From: Ignavibacteriaceae bacterium
GTDB taxonomy: Bacteria > Bacteroidota > Ignavibacteria > Ignavibacteriales > Ignavibacteriaceae
Direction of reading: 5' to 3'
DNA: 64,000 bases
Assembly: GCA_023229425.1 (NCBI GenBank)
Contig: JALNZG010000006.1
Span: forward strand, 119,217 to 183,216
In this document: piece by piece, positions 27,848-36,365 of the stretch
Layout of the letters: each line of letters opens with the position of its first letter
Position numbering within the stretch: the stretch's first letter is position 1
Program-made: the position numbers and the translations under genes
Notes under the pieces: model-generated
What the model saw: only the letters and a program-made list of their open reading frames with translations
Databases searched by the model: none
What the model was told of the DNA's origin: nothing

Positions 27848-27952
27848 CGCAGAAGACTTTCTTCGGGAGTTTATTTGTACAGCATTAATGCAGTGTCGGT
27901 GGATGGGAAACAGAATTTTAGAGCAACTAAAAAAATGATAGTTCTAAAATAG
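27848..27952 (+). pseudogene. Orphan 3' end of a T9SS sorting domain
   Basis: The frame reads LSGVYLYSINAV and then NFRATKKMIVLK before a TAG stop (27950-27952). This is the standard end of a T9SS sorting domain (SGVYFY...TKKMILLK). It has no start codon, no upstream gene body and a stop just ahead (27845-27847). It is the remnant of a lost or replaced gene. Confidence 0.8.
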
Positions 27953-27998
27953 AATTAAAACAAACAGAAACGGTATAAGCGAATCAATCCTAGGAGTT

Positions 27999-28721
27999 AT
28001 GAAAACAAAAAAAACATCCTTAACTATTAAAATACTTCTAGTGCTAAGTGTTTTTATCTTATCAATTATTTCACTTAAATGCAATTATGGGGAAGAACAT
28101 GATGCTGGAGGGATTGTTAATTTTATAATAGTCGTTGATTCGGATATGGATTCATTGACGGTATCAAACTATGACATTTTTAGTGCTGATGTAATAAAAA
28201 TAAATATCAAAGAATTTCCATGGTCGTATAAATACAAAGATGCATTTTCAAACAGCCAGCCTTGGTTTTTCAAAAGTTACAATGATTCTGGTTACATTAA
28301 AATTGCTTTTTATAGTAGTGAATTAGAAAATGATAATAAATATGTGTTAAGAGATTCAATAAGATATTATGCTCCCTTTAATGATTTTAGTATGCAGTGG
28401 GCATCAGAAGAAAAAGTAAATTACAATTATAAAATGTCGGCACAGCCTGATTCGGTAAAAATTAAATTGGGATGGGATGCAGAGTGGGCAGATTATAGCA
28501 CAGATACACTTATTACAAATCACTATTGGTCGTTAACTGAATTTGGAGGTCGATATGACATGTTAAGAGGAATGATAATTAATCCAACAGAGACAGATAA
28601 TTGCAAGTTTCAATTCACCAGTTCAGGGAAAGTCGGTAGAAATTACAAGTCGTTTTATATACCAAAAAATGATACGGTTTATTTTAAGATATACAAGGGG
28701 TTATTAACAGTTTTGCAGTAG
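27999..28721 (+). CDS. Hypothetical lipoprotein or secreted protein
   Basis: The 240-residue protein has a positively charged start and a hydrophobic signal (about 11-27) ending ISLKC, then an acidic, beta-rich body rich in Trp and Tyr. I recognise no family. The gene lies between two orphan sorting-domain tails (27848-27952 and 28735-28809) within the FISUMP region, so it may itself have replaced the body of an older gene. Confidence 0.7.
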   Translation: MKTKKTSLTIKILLVLSVFILSIISLKCNYGEEHDAGGIVNFIIVVDSDMDSLTVSNYDIFSADVIKINIKEFPWSYKYKDAFSNSQPWFFKSYNDSGYIKIAFYSSELENDNKYVLRDSIRYYAPFNDFSMQWASEEKVNYNYKMSAQPDSVKIKLGWDAEWADYSTDTLITNHYWSLTEFGGRYDMLRGMIINPTETDNCKFQFTSSGKVGRNYKSFYIPKNDTVYFKIYKGLLTVLQ

Positions 28722-28734
28722 TGAGAAAGCATAG

Positions 28735-28809
28735 GATTTGTTCATCCAAGTGTTGTTAGATGGAAAGGGAAAGTTTAGAGCAACTAAAAAAATGTTGTTG
28801 ATGAAATAA
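28735..28809 (+). pseudogene. Second orphan 3' end of a T9SS sorting domain
   Basis: After a TAG at 28732-28734 the frame reads DLFIQVLLDGKGKFRATKKM and ends LLMK before a TAA stop (28807-28809). It matches the tail at 27848-27952, sharing TTTAGAGCAACTAAAAAAAT at the DNA level. It has no start and no gene body. Confidence 0.78.
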
Positions 28810-28829
28810 AAATTCAGACAAGGTGTTTT

Positions 28830-31130
28830 ATGCGAATAAAAAAAAAGATACGGATAATGTTAACGGTGGTGTGTATTTGCACATTGCAATTAACCTCACA
28901 AACCGTTACTGGTAAATTAGTTGACCAAAACGGTAGTGGTTTAGCGGGCATACAGTTAGAACTTTATATTAATCCAAAAGTATATAACGCAACTTCTTCT
29001 TCAGATGGATCATTTATTTTTAATGATATTACTTATGTGCAAAAAGATGAACTGCTCCCAACCGGGTATTCGGTCTCAGATAATTATCCAAACCCATTCA
29101 ATCCTAAAACGAGGATTGGAATAACATTACCCAACAGTGGAAGTGTTAGAATTAGTTTGTATAATTTTCTTGGACAATCTGTTCTAGCAGAGCTTGAAAG
29201 ATATTATAGCGCGGGAACAAATTTTGTCGATTTAGAACTGAACGGATTACCGAATGGTGTTTACTTTGCTAGAGTAACACTAGATGGAAAATATACAGTT
29301 ACAAAGAAATTGATGCTCATCTATGGCAGTCAGCATCTGCCTTCTTCAATAAACCTCCCAAATATTCAACTTAACAAATCCACAATTACAAATAGTTTAA
29401 CATTGGAGACAAATCTTGATAGTCTTGTAGCTACCAGCACTATCACGGGAAGAAAAACTTTTAAGAATTTGCCAAGCATCGTGAGTAGTTCATTAAATTT
29501 AGGGAATTTTACTATTGAAAGATTTTGTCTTGGTCTGCCAACGGTAACATATGAGGACAAAACATATAATACTGTGCAGATAGGTGCTCAATGCTGGTTA
29601 AAAGAAAATCTTAATGTCGGAACTATGATAAATAGTTATAATTCGGCCGATTCTATGAGAAATAATGGCATAATTGAGAAATATTGTTTTAGGAATGATA
29701 CTGCAAACTGTAGTAAATATGGAGGCTTGTACCAATGGGATGAAGCATTGACGTATAATGGGACAGAAAAAGTTCAAGGGATATGTCCAAGCGGTTGGCG
29801 TATCCCCACAAAATCAGAGGGTGAAACGTTAAAGGCATCTGTGAACAATGATGGCAACGCATTAAAAGAAGTAGGAGAGGGAACGGGGAGCGGAATTGGC
29901 ACCAACACCAGTGGCTTCTCGGCATTGCTCTCTGGCCACCGCTCTTCATATGGTTTTTTCGAATTTTTGGCAACCTCCACTAGATTTTGGAGTTCTACTA
30001 AGTATAGTACAACAGCTGCCTTCTTTATGGCCTTGTCTAGCGATATCAATGCCACCTCCTTCAACGATGTAAATAAGTCATACGGTTTCAGTATTCGTTG
30101 CTTAAAAGATGAAAACACTATTAAAATAGGCAGTCTGAAAGACCAAACGATTTCCATGAACTCGCAATTTGGTCCGTACAAGATTTTAATGAGTCATGTA
30201 AAGTCACCTCTTGATAGTATTGAAATATTTGCCGCTTCATCTAATTGGGAATTGGTAGACACAAATTCCATTGTACTGACCAAAACTAAAGATGAAATTA
30301 CTCTAACCGTATTACCGAGTCTTGGAAAATATGGCGTGACAGAAATATCTTTGGTTGTTCAAGACAAAGAGAACAGAGACTCCGCTAGTTTTAATTTGAC
30401 CGTTGTTGCAAGCAATGCAAATTTATCTTATCCAACCATCTTGAGAAAATTGGATGAAACCGAAATGACAATTAGACAGAACGAATTGACCCAAATGCTC
30501 GGAACAAAATATATTGCAACACTTGATTCGTTTGGTCTTATAGGGCATCTAGGAATGTTGAGTAGAGGGCGGTCGAGCATAACTACAGCCGATCAAGCTA
30601 TTTCGGTCGCAAAAAATGCATTATTACATTTTAAAGATTTTACAAATGTTGCTGATACTTCGTTGTTGACCGTTCACGAGGCAACAAATTACAACCCTTT
30701 CCCAACGAATAATTCAGATTGGACTGTCGATTTTGATAATCAGTCGTATAATAATCTTGAAGTGTGGCGAACCAACATTCTTTTGCTTATCAACGATGTA
30801 AAAATCTCTATGGACTGGCATCATTACAAAGACATTTTTATTCCTAAAGTTGATTTGATCAGTAAAGAAAGAGCAAAAAGAGAATTAGTCGGAAAAGAAA
30901 TCTCATATTATTGCTGGGGACCAACCAAATTTACGATGACCGAAGAATCCATTAATATTGATAGTTTGTCATTAAGTATTTACCCTTTAAGTAAAAATGA
31001 TGTGATAGAGTTTCGGGCAGTTTGGAAGGTTCCTATTTATGAATCATCAAGCCAATTTCCAAGTTGGTATTATTTCATAGATGTTTTGACTGGTGAGATA
31101 GTTGGAACTGAGCAGTTGTTTATTTGTTAA
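28830..31130 (+). CDS. Secreted multi-domain FISUMP protein with an internal T9SS-like domain
   Basis: The 766-residue protein has a signal peptide (1-24) and a carboxypeptidase-regulatory-like beta domain (TVTGKLVDQNGSGLAG, about 25-68). A complete T9SS-type sorting domain follows at about 75-165 (NYPNPFNPKTRIG to TKKLMLI), which is an odd place for it. Next are a FISUMP domain (about 236-428), an Ig-like stretch (about 432-530) and a C-terminal domain (about 538-766) that faintly resembles PepSY-type folds (ISKERAKRELVGKEI). The FISUMP segment is one of three hypervariable copies. Export is likely; surface attachment by an internal sorting domain would be unusual. Confidence 0.85.
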   Translation: MRIKKKIRIMLTVVCICTLQLTSQTVTGKLVDQNGSGLAGIQLELYINPKVYNATSSSDGSFIFNDITYVQKDELLPTGYSVSDNYPNPFNPKTRIGITLPNSGSVRISLYNFLGQSVLAELERYYSAGTNFVDLELNGLPNGVYFARVTLDGKYTVTKKLMLIYGSQHLPSSINLPNIQLNKSTITNSLTLETNLDSLVATSTITGRKTFKNLPSIVSSSLNLGNFTIERFCLGLPTVTYEDKTYNTVQIGAQCWLKENLNVGTMINSYNSADSMRNNGIIEKYCFRNDTANCSKYGGLYQWDEALTYNGTEKVQGICPSGWRIPTKSEGETLKASVNNDGNALKEVGEGTGSGIGTNTSGFSALLSGHRSSYGFFEFLATSTRFWSSTKYSTTAAFFMALSSDINATSFNDVNKSYGFSIRCLKDENTIKIGSLKDQTISMNSQFGPYKILMSHVKSPLDSIEIFAASSNWELVDTNSIVLTKTKDEITLTVLPSLGKYGVTEISLVVQDKENRDSASFNLTVVASNANLSYPTILRKLDETEMTIRQNELTQMLGTKYIATLDSFGLIGHLGMLSRGRSSITTADQAISVAKNALLHFKDFTNVADTSLLTVHEATNYNPFPTNNSDWTVDFDNQSYNNLEVWRTNILLLINDVKISMDWHHYKDIFIPKVDLISKERAKRELVGKEISYYCWGPTKFTMTEESINIDSLSLSIYPLSKNDVIEFRAVWKVPIYESSSQFPSWYYFIDVLTGEIVGTEQLFIC
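29934..30102 (+). other. Hypervariable segment 2 of the FISUMP set
   Basis: This segment lies between the conserved GHR and RCLKD and includes the invariant TTTTGGAGTTCTAC core. After the core it aligns codon for codon with segments 1 and 3. Third-base conservation is weaker than between segments 1 and 3. Confidence 0.55.
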
Positions 31131-31158
31131 AGTATTTCGTACAAAAATTAAAGAGCCT

Positions 31159-31827
31159 ATGAAAAATGTAATTTATTTTATTCTTGTTTCACTTCTTGTG
31201 TTTACATCATGCAAGAAAGATGCAAGCAATCCTCTATCTCCAATAGACACTTCGCAAACAGTTACGTACTCTGGGAAAGTGTACCACACAGTAAAAATTG
31301 GTAATCAAACTTGGCTTAAAGAAAACTTGGATGTCGGTGTGATGATTGATAGTATGCAAAACCCAAGCAATAACGGAGTAATTGAAAAATACTGTTATGG
31401 TAATGACACAGCAAATTGTACTAAGTACGGTGGATTATATCAATGGAGTGAAGCAATGGCTTATGACACCGCAAACGGTACAAAAGGCATCTGTCCAACT
31501 GGATGGCACATATCAACGACGGCAGAATTTGATACATTAGCGGCAGCGGTGTATAATAATAGCAACTCACTAAAAGCAGTTGGGCAAGGAGATTCGCAAT
31601 ATGGAGGAGCTGGCACAAACTCGAGCGGTTTCTCTGCCTTGTTAGCGGGCTACCGCTCCTATAGTGGTAACTTCTTCAATTTAGGAAACGTCACTCTCTT
31701 TTGGAGTTCTACAAAGGACCCTGGAACGTACGCCTACAACATGTACATGTGGGACAGTGGTAGCATTATCAGCATTGGCCTTGGGTTCAAGGTGTACGGT
31801 TTGAGTATTCGTTGCATAAAGGATTAA
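31159..31827 (+). CDS. FISUMP-domain lipoprotein
   Basis: I start at the ATG at 31159 (222 residues): MKNVIYFILVSLLVFTSC is a clean lipoprotein signal, and this start avoids overlap with the previous gene. The FISUMP domain fills about 35-222 (VKIGNQTWLKENLDVG, GLYQWSEAM, GICPTGWHIS, FWSSTK, IRCIKD). FISUMP is a fold named from Fibrobacter succinogenes paralogues; I infer kinship with the C-type-lectin/formylglycine-enzyme folds used as variable displays. It follows the 766-residue FISUMP gene by 28 bp. Confidence 0.88.
   Translation: MKNVIYFILVSLLVFTSCKKDASNPLSPIDTSQTVTYSGKVYHTVKIGNQTWLKENLDVGVMIDSMQNPSNNGVIEKYCYGNDTANCTKYGGLYQWSEAMAYDTANGTKGICPTGWHISTTAEFDTLAAAVYNNSNSLKAVGQGDSQYGGAGTNSSGFSALLAGYRSYSGNFFNLGNVTLFWSSTKDPGTYAYNMYMWDSGSIISIGLGFKVYGLSIRCIKD
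31648..31815 (+). other. Hypervariable segment 3 of the FISUMP set
   Basis: Against segment 1 I counted 21 codons that change the amino acid between the GYR codons and 15 codons past the core; 17 of these keep the third base. Ordinary divergence does the opposite. The count was made by eye. Confidence 0.6.
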
Positions 31828-32000
31828 AATGAAAATTAACGGATTTTGTGTAACATACGATTTGACAAGTCGAAATTATGACCAGTAATTGCATGAGATT
31901 CAATTAAGAATTAACTAAACACCCTGTAATTGTTATGAGTAAAAAGAACAATTCGAATGCAGTACTATTAATATCGTTAATGTTTCTTGTCCTAAATTGA

Positions 32001-32054
32001 AAGTTAAAACCATAGAGTTTTGTGCAATCTAAAAAGATGATAGTTTTAAAGTAA
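32001..32054 (+). pseudogene. Third orphan 3' end of a T9SS sorting domain, decayed
   Basis: The frame reads KLKP, a stop (TAG, 32013-32015), then SFVQSKKMIVLK and a TAA stop (32052-32054). With one base change at the internal stop it would match the common ending YKLK-x2-SFVQ-KKMIVLK. It directly precedes and overlaps the frame of the CitE-like gene. Confidence 0.7.
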
Positions 32055-33033
32055 GCAGCATCATAAACAGGAACCAGAAAATCGAAACATACATTTTCGC
32101 AAGACCATCGGGATTGCAAATAAAAGGGTATGCAAAAAAAATTAACGACGTAAATACGGTTCTTTGTTTTGATCTCGAAGATATCCTAAAAGAGATACCC
32201 GGCGATTCGATTAATGCCGATGAAAAACAATTGCAGAGGAAAGCAGTTGTAGATACGATAGCAGTATTGAGCGACTCTTTTAAAAACAGACGTATCGGGA
32301 TTAGGGTGAACATTTTTAATTCAAATGAGTTTTATAAAGACCTTGAAGCCTTAGGAAAACTTAAAACACAAGTAAGGTTAACCTCAATTTTTTTACCAAA
32401 AGTTGAAAACGGAAAAGAGATTCTACATTGTTTTAATCTTTTCAAGGAGAGAGAAATTGAATTCGAAGATATTATTCCGATCATCGAAAGTAAAAACGCA
32501 TACGTAAATCTCAACGAGATTGTGACCGTAGCAAAAGATTTTACAAAAAAATTAGCTTTTGGCCATTGTGATTTTAATTATGCGCATCACCATTTCCCTT
32601 TCTTGCACCAACGTTCAGAAAAATATTGGGAATGGATTGAAGCTATTAACAAAGTTACAGAAGCCAATAATATACTCTTTATAAACTCACCGTATCTATT
32701 TCTGGATGATGATGAGGGCTTTTTATGGAATCTAAAACAATTGAACTCAATTGTTACGGGTAGTGTTGGACAAATTACTTTAACTTTACGCCAGACAATG
32801 CTATGCTCGCTCTACAAAAATAATTCAATCCCGTTTGCACTTAAAAAAAATATTTTGTAGAGAACAAACAGATAAAAACTTTCGCAAATACTCTCATTTC
32901 TGATTTTGAAGAGAATAGGATGGGGACTCTAAGTTTCTCGCTCAACCGTAAAAAGAGGATCGTCATCTCTCCTCAAGAGTATTTGGCGGCAAAAGAATAT
33001 TTAAGAGAATTGAACTTTTCAAATGGAGAATAA
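32033..33033 (+). pseudogene. CitE/HpcH-family aldolase-like gene, start lost and frameshifted
   Basis: The first frame runs from about 32033 to the TAG at 32858-32860. It has HpcH/HpaI aldolase-citrate lyase features: YIFARPSG, CFDLEDIL, RIGIRVN, IFLPKVENGKEI, IIPIIESKNAYVN and LAFGHCDFNYA. No ATG or GTG precedes these; the first usable codon is a TTG at 32114, after the conserved ARPSG. At an A8 tract (32843-32850) the frame shifts, and coding continues in another frame to the TAA at 33031-33033 (RIVISPQEYLAAKEYLREL). That stop overlaps the next ATG by 11 bp, as in an intact operon. One added base would restore the gene. A sequencing error remains possible. Confidence 0.65.
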
Positions 33034-33865
33034 AATCAAAGTTTTAATTGTTGGCGGTTGTTTCCCCGTTCAGGAGAATATTACCCCAGAGGACCTTTAT
33101 CACCAGATATTAAAAAAGAAACTTAACGAATATATTGGAGTAAATCTGGAAATTAAAATAATCCGTTACGATCTTATTCCTCAATGCTATGAAGCTATAG
33201 TTGAAGCAATTGATCTAGACAAACCGGATTGGATATTATTCCACTTGAGGGTTGAACCGCTTTTGGGTTTGGCTAAACTCTATTATAAATATCATGACAA
33301 AAATAAGACAAGAACTACGTGTATTACTGCCTCTTCTATAAACTTCAAATACAAAAAGAACCATCCGACAGGCAAGGAGTTAAAGGATAAAGAGAGTTCC
33401 GGAGGATCATTAAATTCACAAAGTTTGGTGCGTTACATTTTAAGAGAAATGAATTACTTTTTGGGAAAAATTGTTGGAAATATGACCTCCGCATTTGCTA
33501 TTTATTTAGATTTATTACAACAGATCATTACGTTATGTAAGAATAGCAATATCGAACTCATAATTACGGGTCCGGTTTCAAGACCACATACTTTTTATGA
33601 AGATTATTTTTCCCGCAAATTGCATCTCTTTATAAATTCATTTATCAGTGGCAAGGGAATGATCTATCTAAATTGTCTTGGGAGAAGCGATCAAAACGGT
33701 GAATCACTTTTTTTTGATGATCAAATTATGGTTAATGAAAGAGGTCACAAAAGAATTGCAGAATTAATTTATACAGCGATCTGTGAACAAAATTTATCTA
33801 TACGGACAATGGTTGTCAGGGATGAAACATGCCCCGGGTCTAAAGGCACCCACAAATTGCTGTAG
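33023..33865 (+). CDS. SGNH/GDSL-type hydrolase-like protein
   Basis: The 280-residue protein starts with a strand-loop typical of SGNH folds (VLIVGGCFP), has a central IELIITGPVSRP strand and ends with a catalytic-looking D-x-x-H block (FFDDQIMVNERGHKRIAELI). The Ser of a normal GDS motif is not obvious (GGC instead), so activity is uncertain. There is no signal peptide. Its start overlaps the end of the restored CitE-like gene, so the two were probably one operon with a linked function. Confidence 0.65.
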   Translation: MENKIKVLIVGGCFPVQENITPEDLYHQILKKKLNEYIGVNLEIKIIRYDLIPQCYEAIVEAIDLDKPDWILFHLRVEPLLGLAKLYYKYHDKNKTRTTCITASSINFKYKKNHPTGKELKDKESSGGSLNSQSLVRYILREMNYFLGKIVGNMTSAFAIYLDLLQQIITLCKNSNIELIITGPVSRPHTFYEDYFSRKLHLFINSFISGKGMIYLNCLGRSDQNGESLFFDDQIMVNERGHKRIAELIYTAICEQNLSIRTMVVRDETCPGSKGTHKLL

Positions 33866-33985
33866 TGATTGCCCTGTTTACCGTAATGCAACGGCGGGGA
33901 GTATCAACTTTTTCATTCTGAATTCTTACTTCTGAATTCCGCCTTCTTCCCTTATTACTTTAAACTTTCAACATTCCGCCGCTAG

Positions 33986-34972
33986 TCAAATCCACTTCAT
34001 TTCCTTGTACCAGGCAACCGTTCTTTTAATTCCTTCTTCAAGAGATATTTCCTGCTTATATCCGAAATGATCAAAAGCTTTTTGCGAAGAACAGATCCAA
34101 TCTTTTTGAGTGATGTCGCGCGCTTTTTCCAAATTCAACGTTGCCGCTTTACTTGAAAAATGAGAAAAGAAATGTGCAACCGCCGCAATACCATAAACTA
34201 AAAAGTGAGGAACAATAATATGCAACGCATGACGGTTTAATGATTTCTCCGTTACCTTGCCAATTTCTTCCCAAGTATAAAATTTTTCAGAACCGATAAA
34301 ATATATCTCTCCTTTTGTTCTTTCGGAAAGAGCGGCGAGATAAAGTCCGCGAACTAAGTCCTTAACGTGAATTAAATTGATACGCTTAATGTCTAAACCG
34401 ATTGTTGTAAAAATTCCAATATGATAAGTTTTAAAGAAAATTAAAATTTCGGTATCGCGTTCACCATAAACAGCCGGTGCACGGCAGATAGTGATTGGCA
34501 ACTCATTAAAAAACTGGCTTGCGACCTTTTCTTTTTCTAATTTACTTCTTCCGTAAGTAGTTATTGGGTGTGGTTCCATCGCCTCATTAACCGGTTCTCC
34601 GTCAAACGAAGGACCGCCTGCAGTTTGACTACTCACAATCAGAATTTTTTTCAATGAACTTTTAAACTCAATCGCGGTTTCTAACAAAGTTCTTGTTGTT
34701 TCCACATTCCCCTTAAAATAACCTTCCCGTCTTTTTGATTTAACAACTCCCGCAACGTGATAGAGATAGGAAGCGCCGTTAAAAGCTTTGCGCAAGCCTT
34801 CTTTATCAAATAATCCCGAATTAATAATTTCCACATCTTTATCTTTTAACCATTTCAGATCGCTGCTTTTACGGATAATACATCGTACTGCAAAATTCTG
34901 ATCGAGTAAATAATCTACTAAATGGCTTCCCACAAAACCATTGCCGCCTGTAACAACTGCAATTTCCTTCAT
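33986..34972 (-). CDS. NAD-dependent epimerase/dehydratase (extended SDR), candidate ceramide reductase
   Basis: The 328-residue extended short-chain dehydrogenase has TGGNGFVGSH (8-17), the Ser of VSSQTAGG (about 114) and the catalytic Y140-x3-K144 in TTYGRSKLEKE. A C-terminal hydrophobic stretch (FLVYGIAAVAHFF) suggests membrane contact. It is divergent from the serine palmitoyltransferase-type gene with a 114-bp gap. In Caulobacter, an SDR of this class (CerR) acts with Spt and the acyltransferase bCerS in ceramide synthesis, so by context it is a CerR candidate. A sugar-nucleotide or steroid-like role cannot be excluded. Confidence 0.88.
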   Translation of the reverse strand: MKEIAVVTGGNGFVGSHLVDYLLDQNFAVRCIIRKSSDLKWLKDKDVEIINSGLFDKEGLRKAFNGASYLYHVAGVVKSKRREGYFKGNVETTRTLLETAIEFKSSLKKILIVSSQTAGGPSFDGEPVNEAMEPHPITTYGRSKLEKEKVASQFFNELPITICRAPAVYGERDTEILIFFKTYHIGIFTTIGLDIKRINLIHVKDLVRGLYLAALSERTKGEIYFIGSEKFYTWEEIGKVTEKSLNRHALHIIVPHFLVYGIAAVAHFFSHFSSKAATLNLEKARDITQKDWICSSQKAFDHFGYKQEISLEEGIKRTVAWYKEMKWI

Positions 34973-35086
34973 TTTTTTTCCGTAATTTGATTTTGAAACT
35001 ATTTAATTATAGATTTTAAATGAAAAATTACAAAAATAAGTTCGTATAAATAAATTATTTAATAATAACCGGATACGGAGGATCTT

Positions 35087-36277
35087 TTGGATCTATTTAA
35101 TAAATGCTTTGAGTTTACGCGTGCCGACGAAGTTAAAAAGCTTGGCTTATATCCATACTTCAGACCTATCGAAGCAAATGAAGGACCCGTTGTAAAGATT
35201 GAAGGAAGAAAAATTGTTATGGCAGGCTCAAATAATTATTTGGGACTAACCGCACATCCTGCTGTAAAAGAAGCCGCAATAAAAGCTATTGAAAAATATG
35301 GAACAGGCTGTTCGGGTTCCCGTTATTTAACCGGAACACTTGATCTTCATATAGAATTAGAAGACAGATTGGCAAAATTCTTAGAAGTTGAAGCAGTATT
35401 ATTATTTTCTACTGGTTACCAGACTGCTCAGGGAATTATTCCTACATTAGTAAACCGCGGCGAATATGTTGTTTCTGATAGAGATAACCATGCTTGTATT
35501 GTCGCTGGAAATTTAATGGCAAAAGGGATAACTGCAGAAGTTGTTCGGTATAAACACAACGATATGACTGATTTAGAGAGAGTGATCTCAAAACTGCCGG
35601 AATCTGCCGGAAAGCTTGTTGTAAGCGACGGCGTTTTTTCCACCGGCGGTGAAATTGTTGATCTGCCCGAATTAAATAAAATTGCAAAAAAATATGGCGC
35701 AAGAATTTTAATTGATGATGCACATGCTACCGGCGTTATCGGTGTTGGCGGAAGAGGGAGTGCAAGCGAATTTAATCTTGGAAAAGAAATTGATCTAACT
35801 ATGGGAACCTTCAGTAAAACTTTTGCATCGCTCGGCGGTTTTGTAGCAGGCACAGAAAGAGTTATCAATTATTTAAAACATAATGCCGCAGCCTTAATTT
35901 TTTCAGCTTCACCTACTCCGGCATCAGCCGCTTCTGCATTAGCCGCTCTTGCTATTTTGGAAAAAGAACCTGAAAGAGTTACAAAAGTTGTTCGTAATGC
36001 AGCAAAAGTCAGGACTGCATTAACAGAAGCCGGTTTCAAAGTTGAACCGGGAAGAACCGCTATTGTACCGGTTATCGTCGGCTCTGATGAAGTAGCTTTT
36101 GTAATGTGGAAAGCTCTTTTTGAAGCCGGTGTTTTCGTAAATGTTTTTATTTCTCCCGGTGTTCCGCAAGGCAGACAAATGATGCGAACAAGTTATATGT
36201 CAACTCATGAAGATGAACATCTGGACTTTATCATCGAAACCTTTAAGAAAGTCGGTAAAGAATTCGGATTGATCTAA
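35087..36277 (+). CDS. Alpha-oxoamine synthase, likely serine palmitoyltransferase
   Basis: This 396-residue PLP enzyme condenses an amino acid with an acyl thioester. Visible are GSNNYLGL, GTGCSGSRYLTGT, H135 (RDNHAC), DDAHATG (D211, H213) and the PLP Lys K244 in GTFSKTFASLGG. It starts at a TTG at 35087 with GGAGG five bases upstream. The family includes Spt, KBL and BioF. The flanking SDR and acyltransferase genes favour Spt (serine + palmitoyl thioester to 3-ketosphinganine), and no biotin or threonine genes are near. Confidence 0.88.
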   Translation: MDLFNKCFEFTRADEVKKLGLYPYFRPIEANEGPVVKIEGRKIVMAGSNNYLGLTAHPAVKEAAIKAIEKYGTGCSGSRYLTGTLDLHIELEDRLAKFLEVEAVLLFSTGYQTAQGIIPTLVNRGEYVVSDRDNHACIVAGNLMAKGITAEVVRYKHNDMTDLERVISKLPESAGKLVVSDGVFSTGGEIVDLPELNKIAKKYGARILIDDAHATGVIGVGGRGSASEFNLGKEIDLTMGTFSKTFASLGGFVAGTERVINYLKHNAAALIFSASPTPASAASALAALAILEKEPERVTKVVRNAAKVRTALTEAGFKVEPGRTAIVPVIVGSDEVAFVMWKALFEAGVFVNVFISPGVPQGRQMMRTSYMSTHEDEHLDFIIETFKKVGKEFGLI

Positions 36278-36365
36278 TTGGTTATTAGTCATCAGTCAAT
36301 CGTCATTTTGTTTTACAATGACTACTACCCAAGATAATTCAGAATAAATTTTGAAAGGTGTTACT

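Noticed and set aside
27841..28829. DGR template repeat or reverse transcriptase near the FISUMP genes
   Set aside because: I looked for an AAC-rich copy around TTTTGGAGTTCTAC and for a YxDD-type protein and found neither in the window.
32114..32860. A complete 248-residue CitE-like protein starting at TTG 32114
   Set aside because: Conserved residues precede the TTG and the C-terminal part continues in another frame, so this frame is incomplete at both ends.
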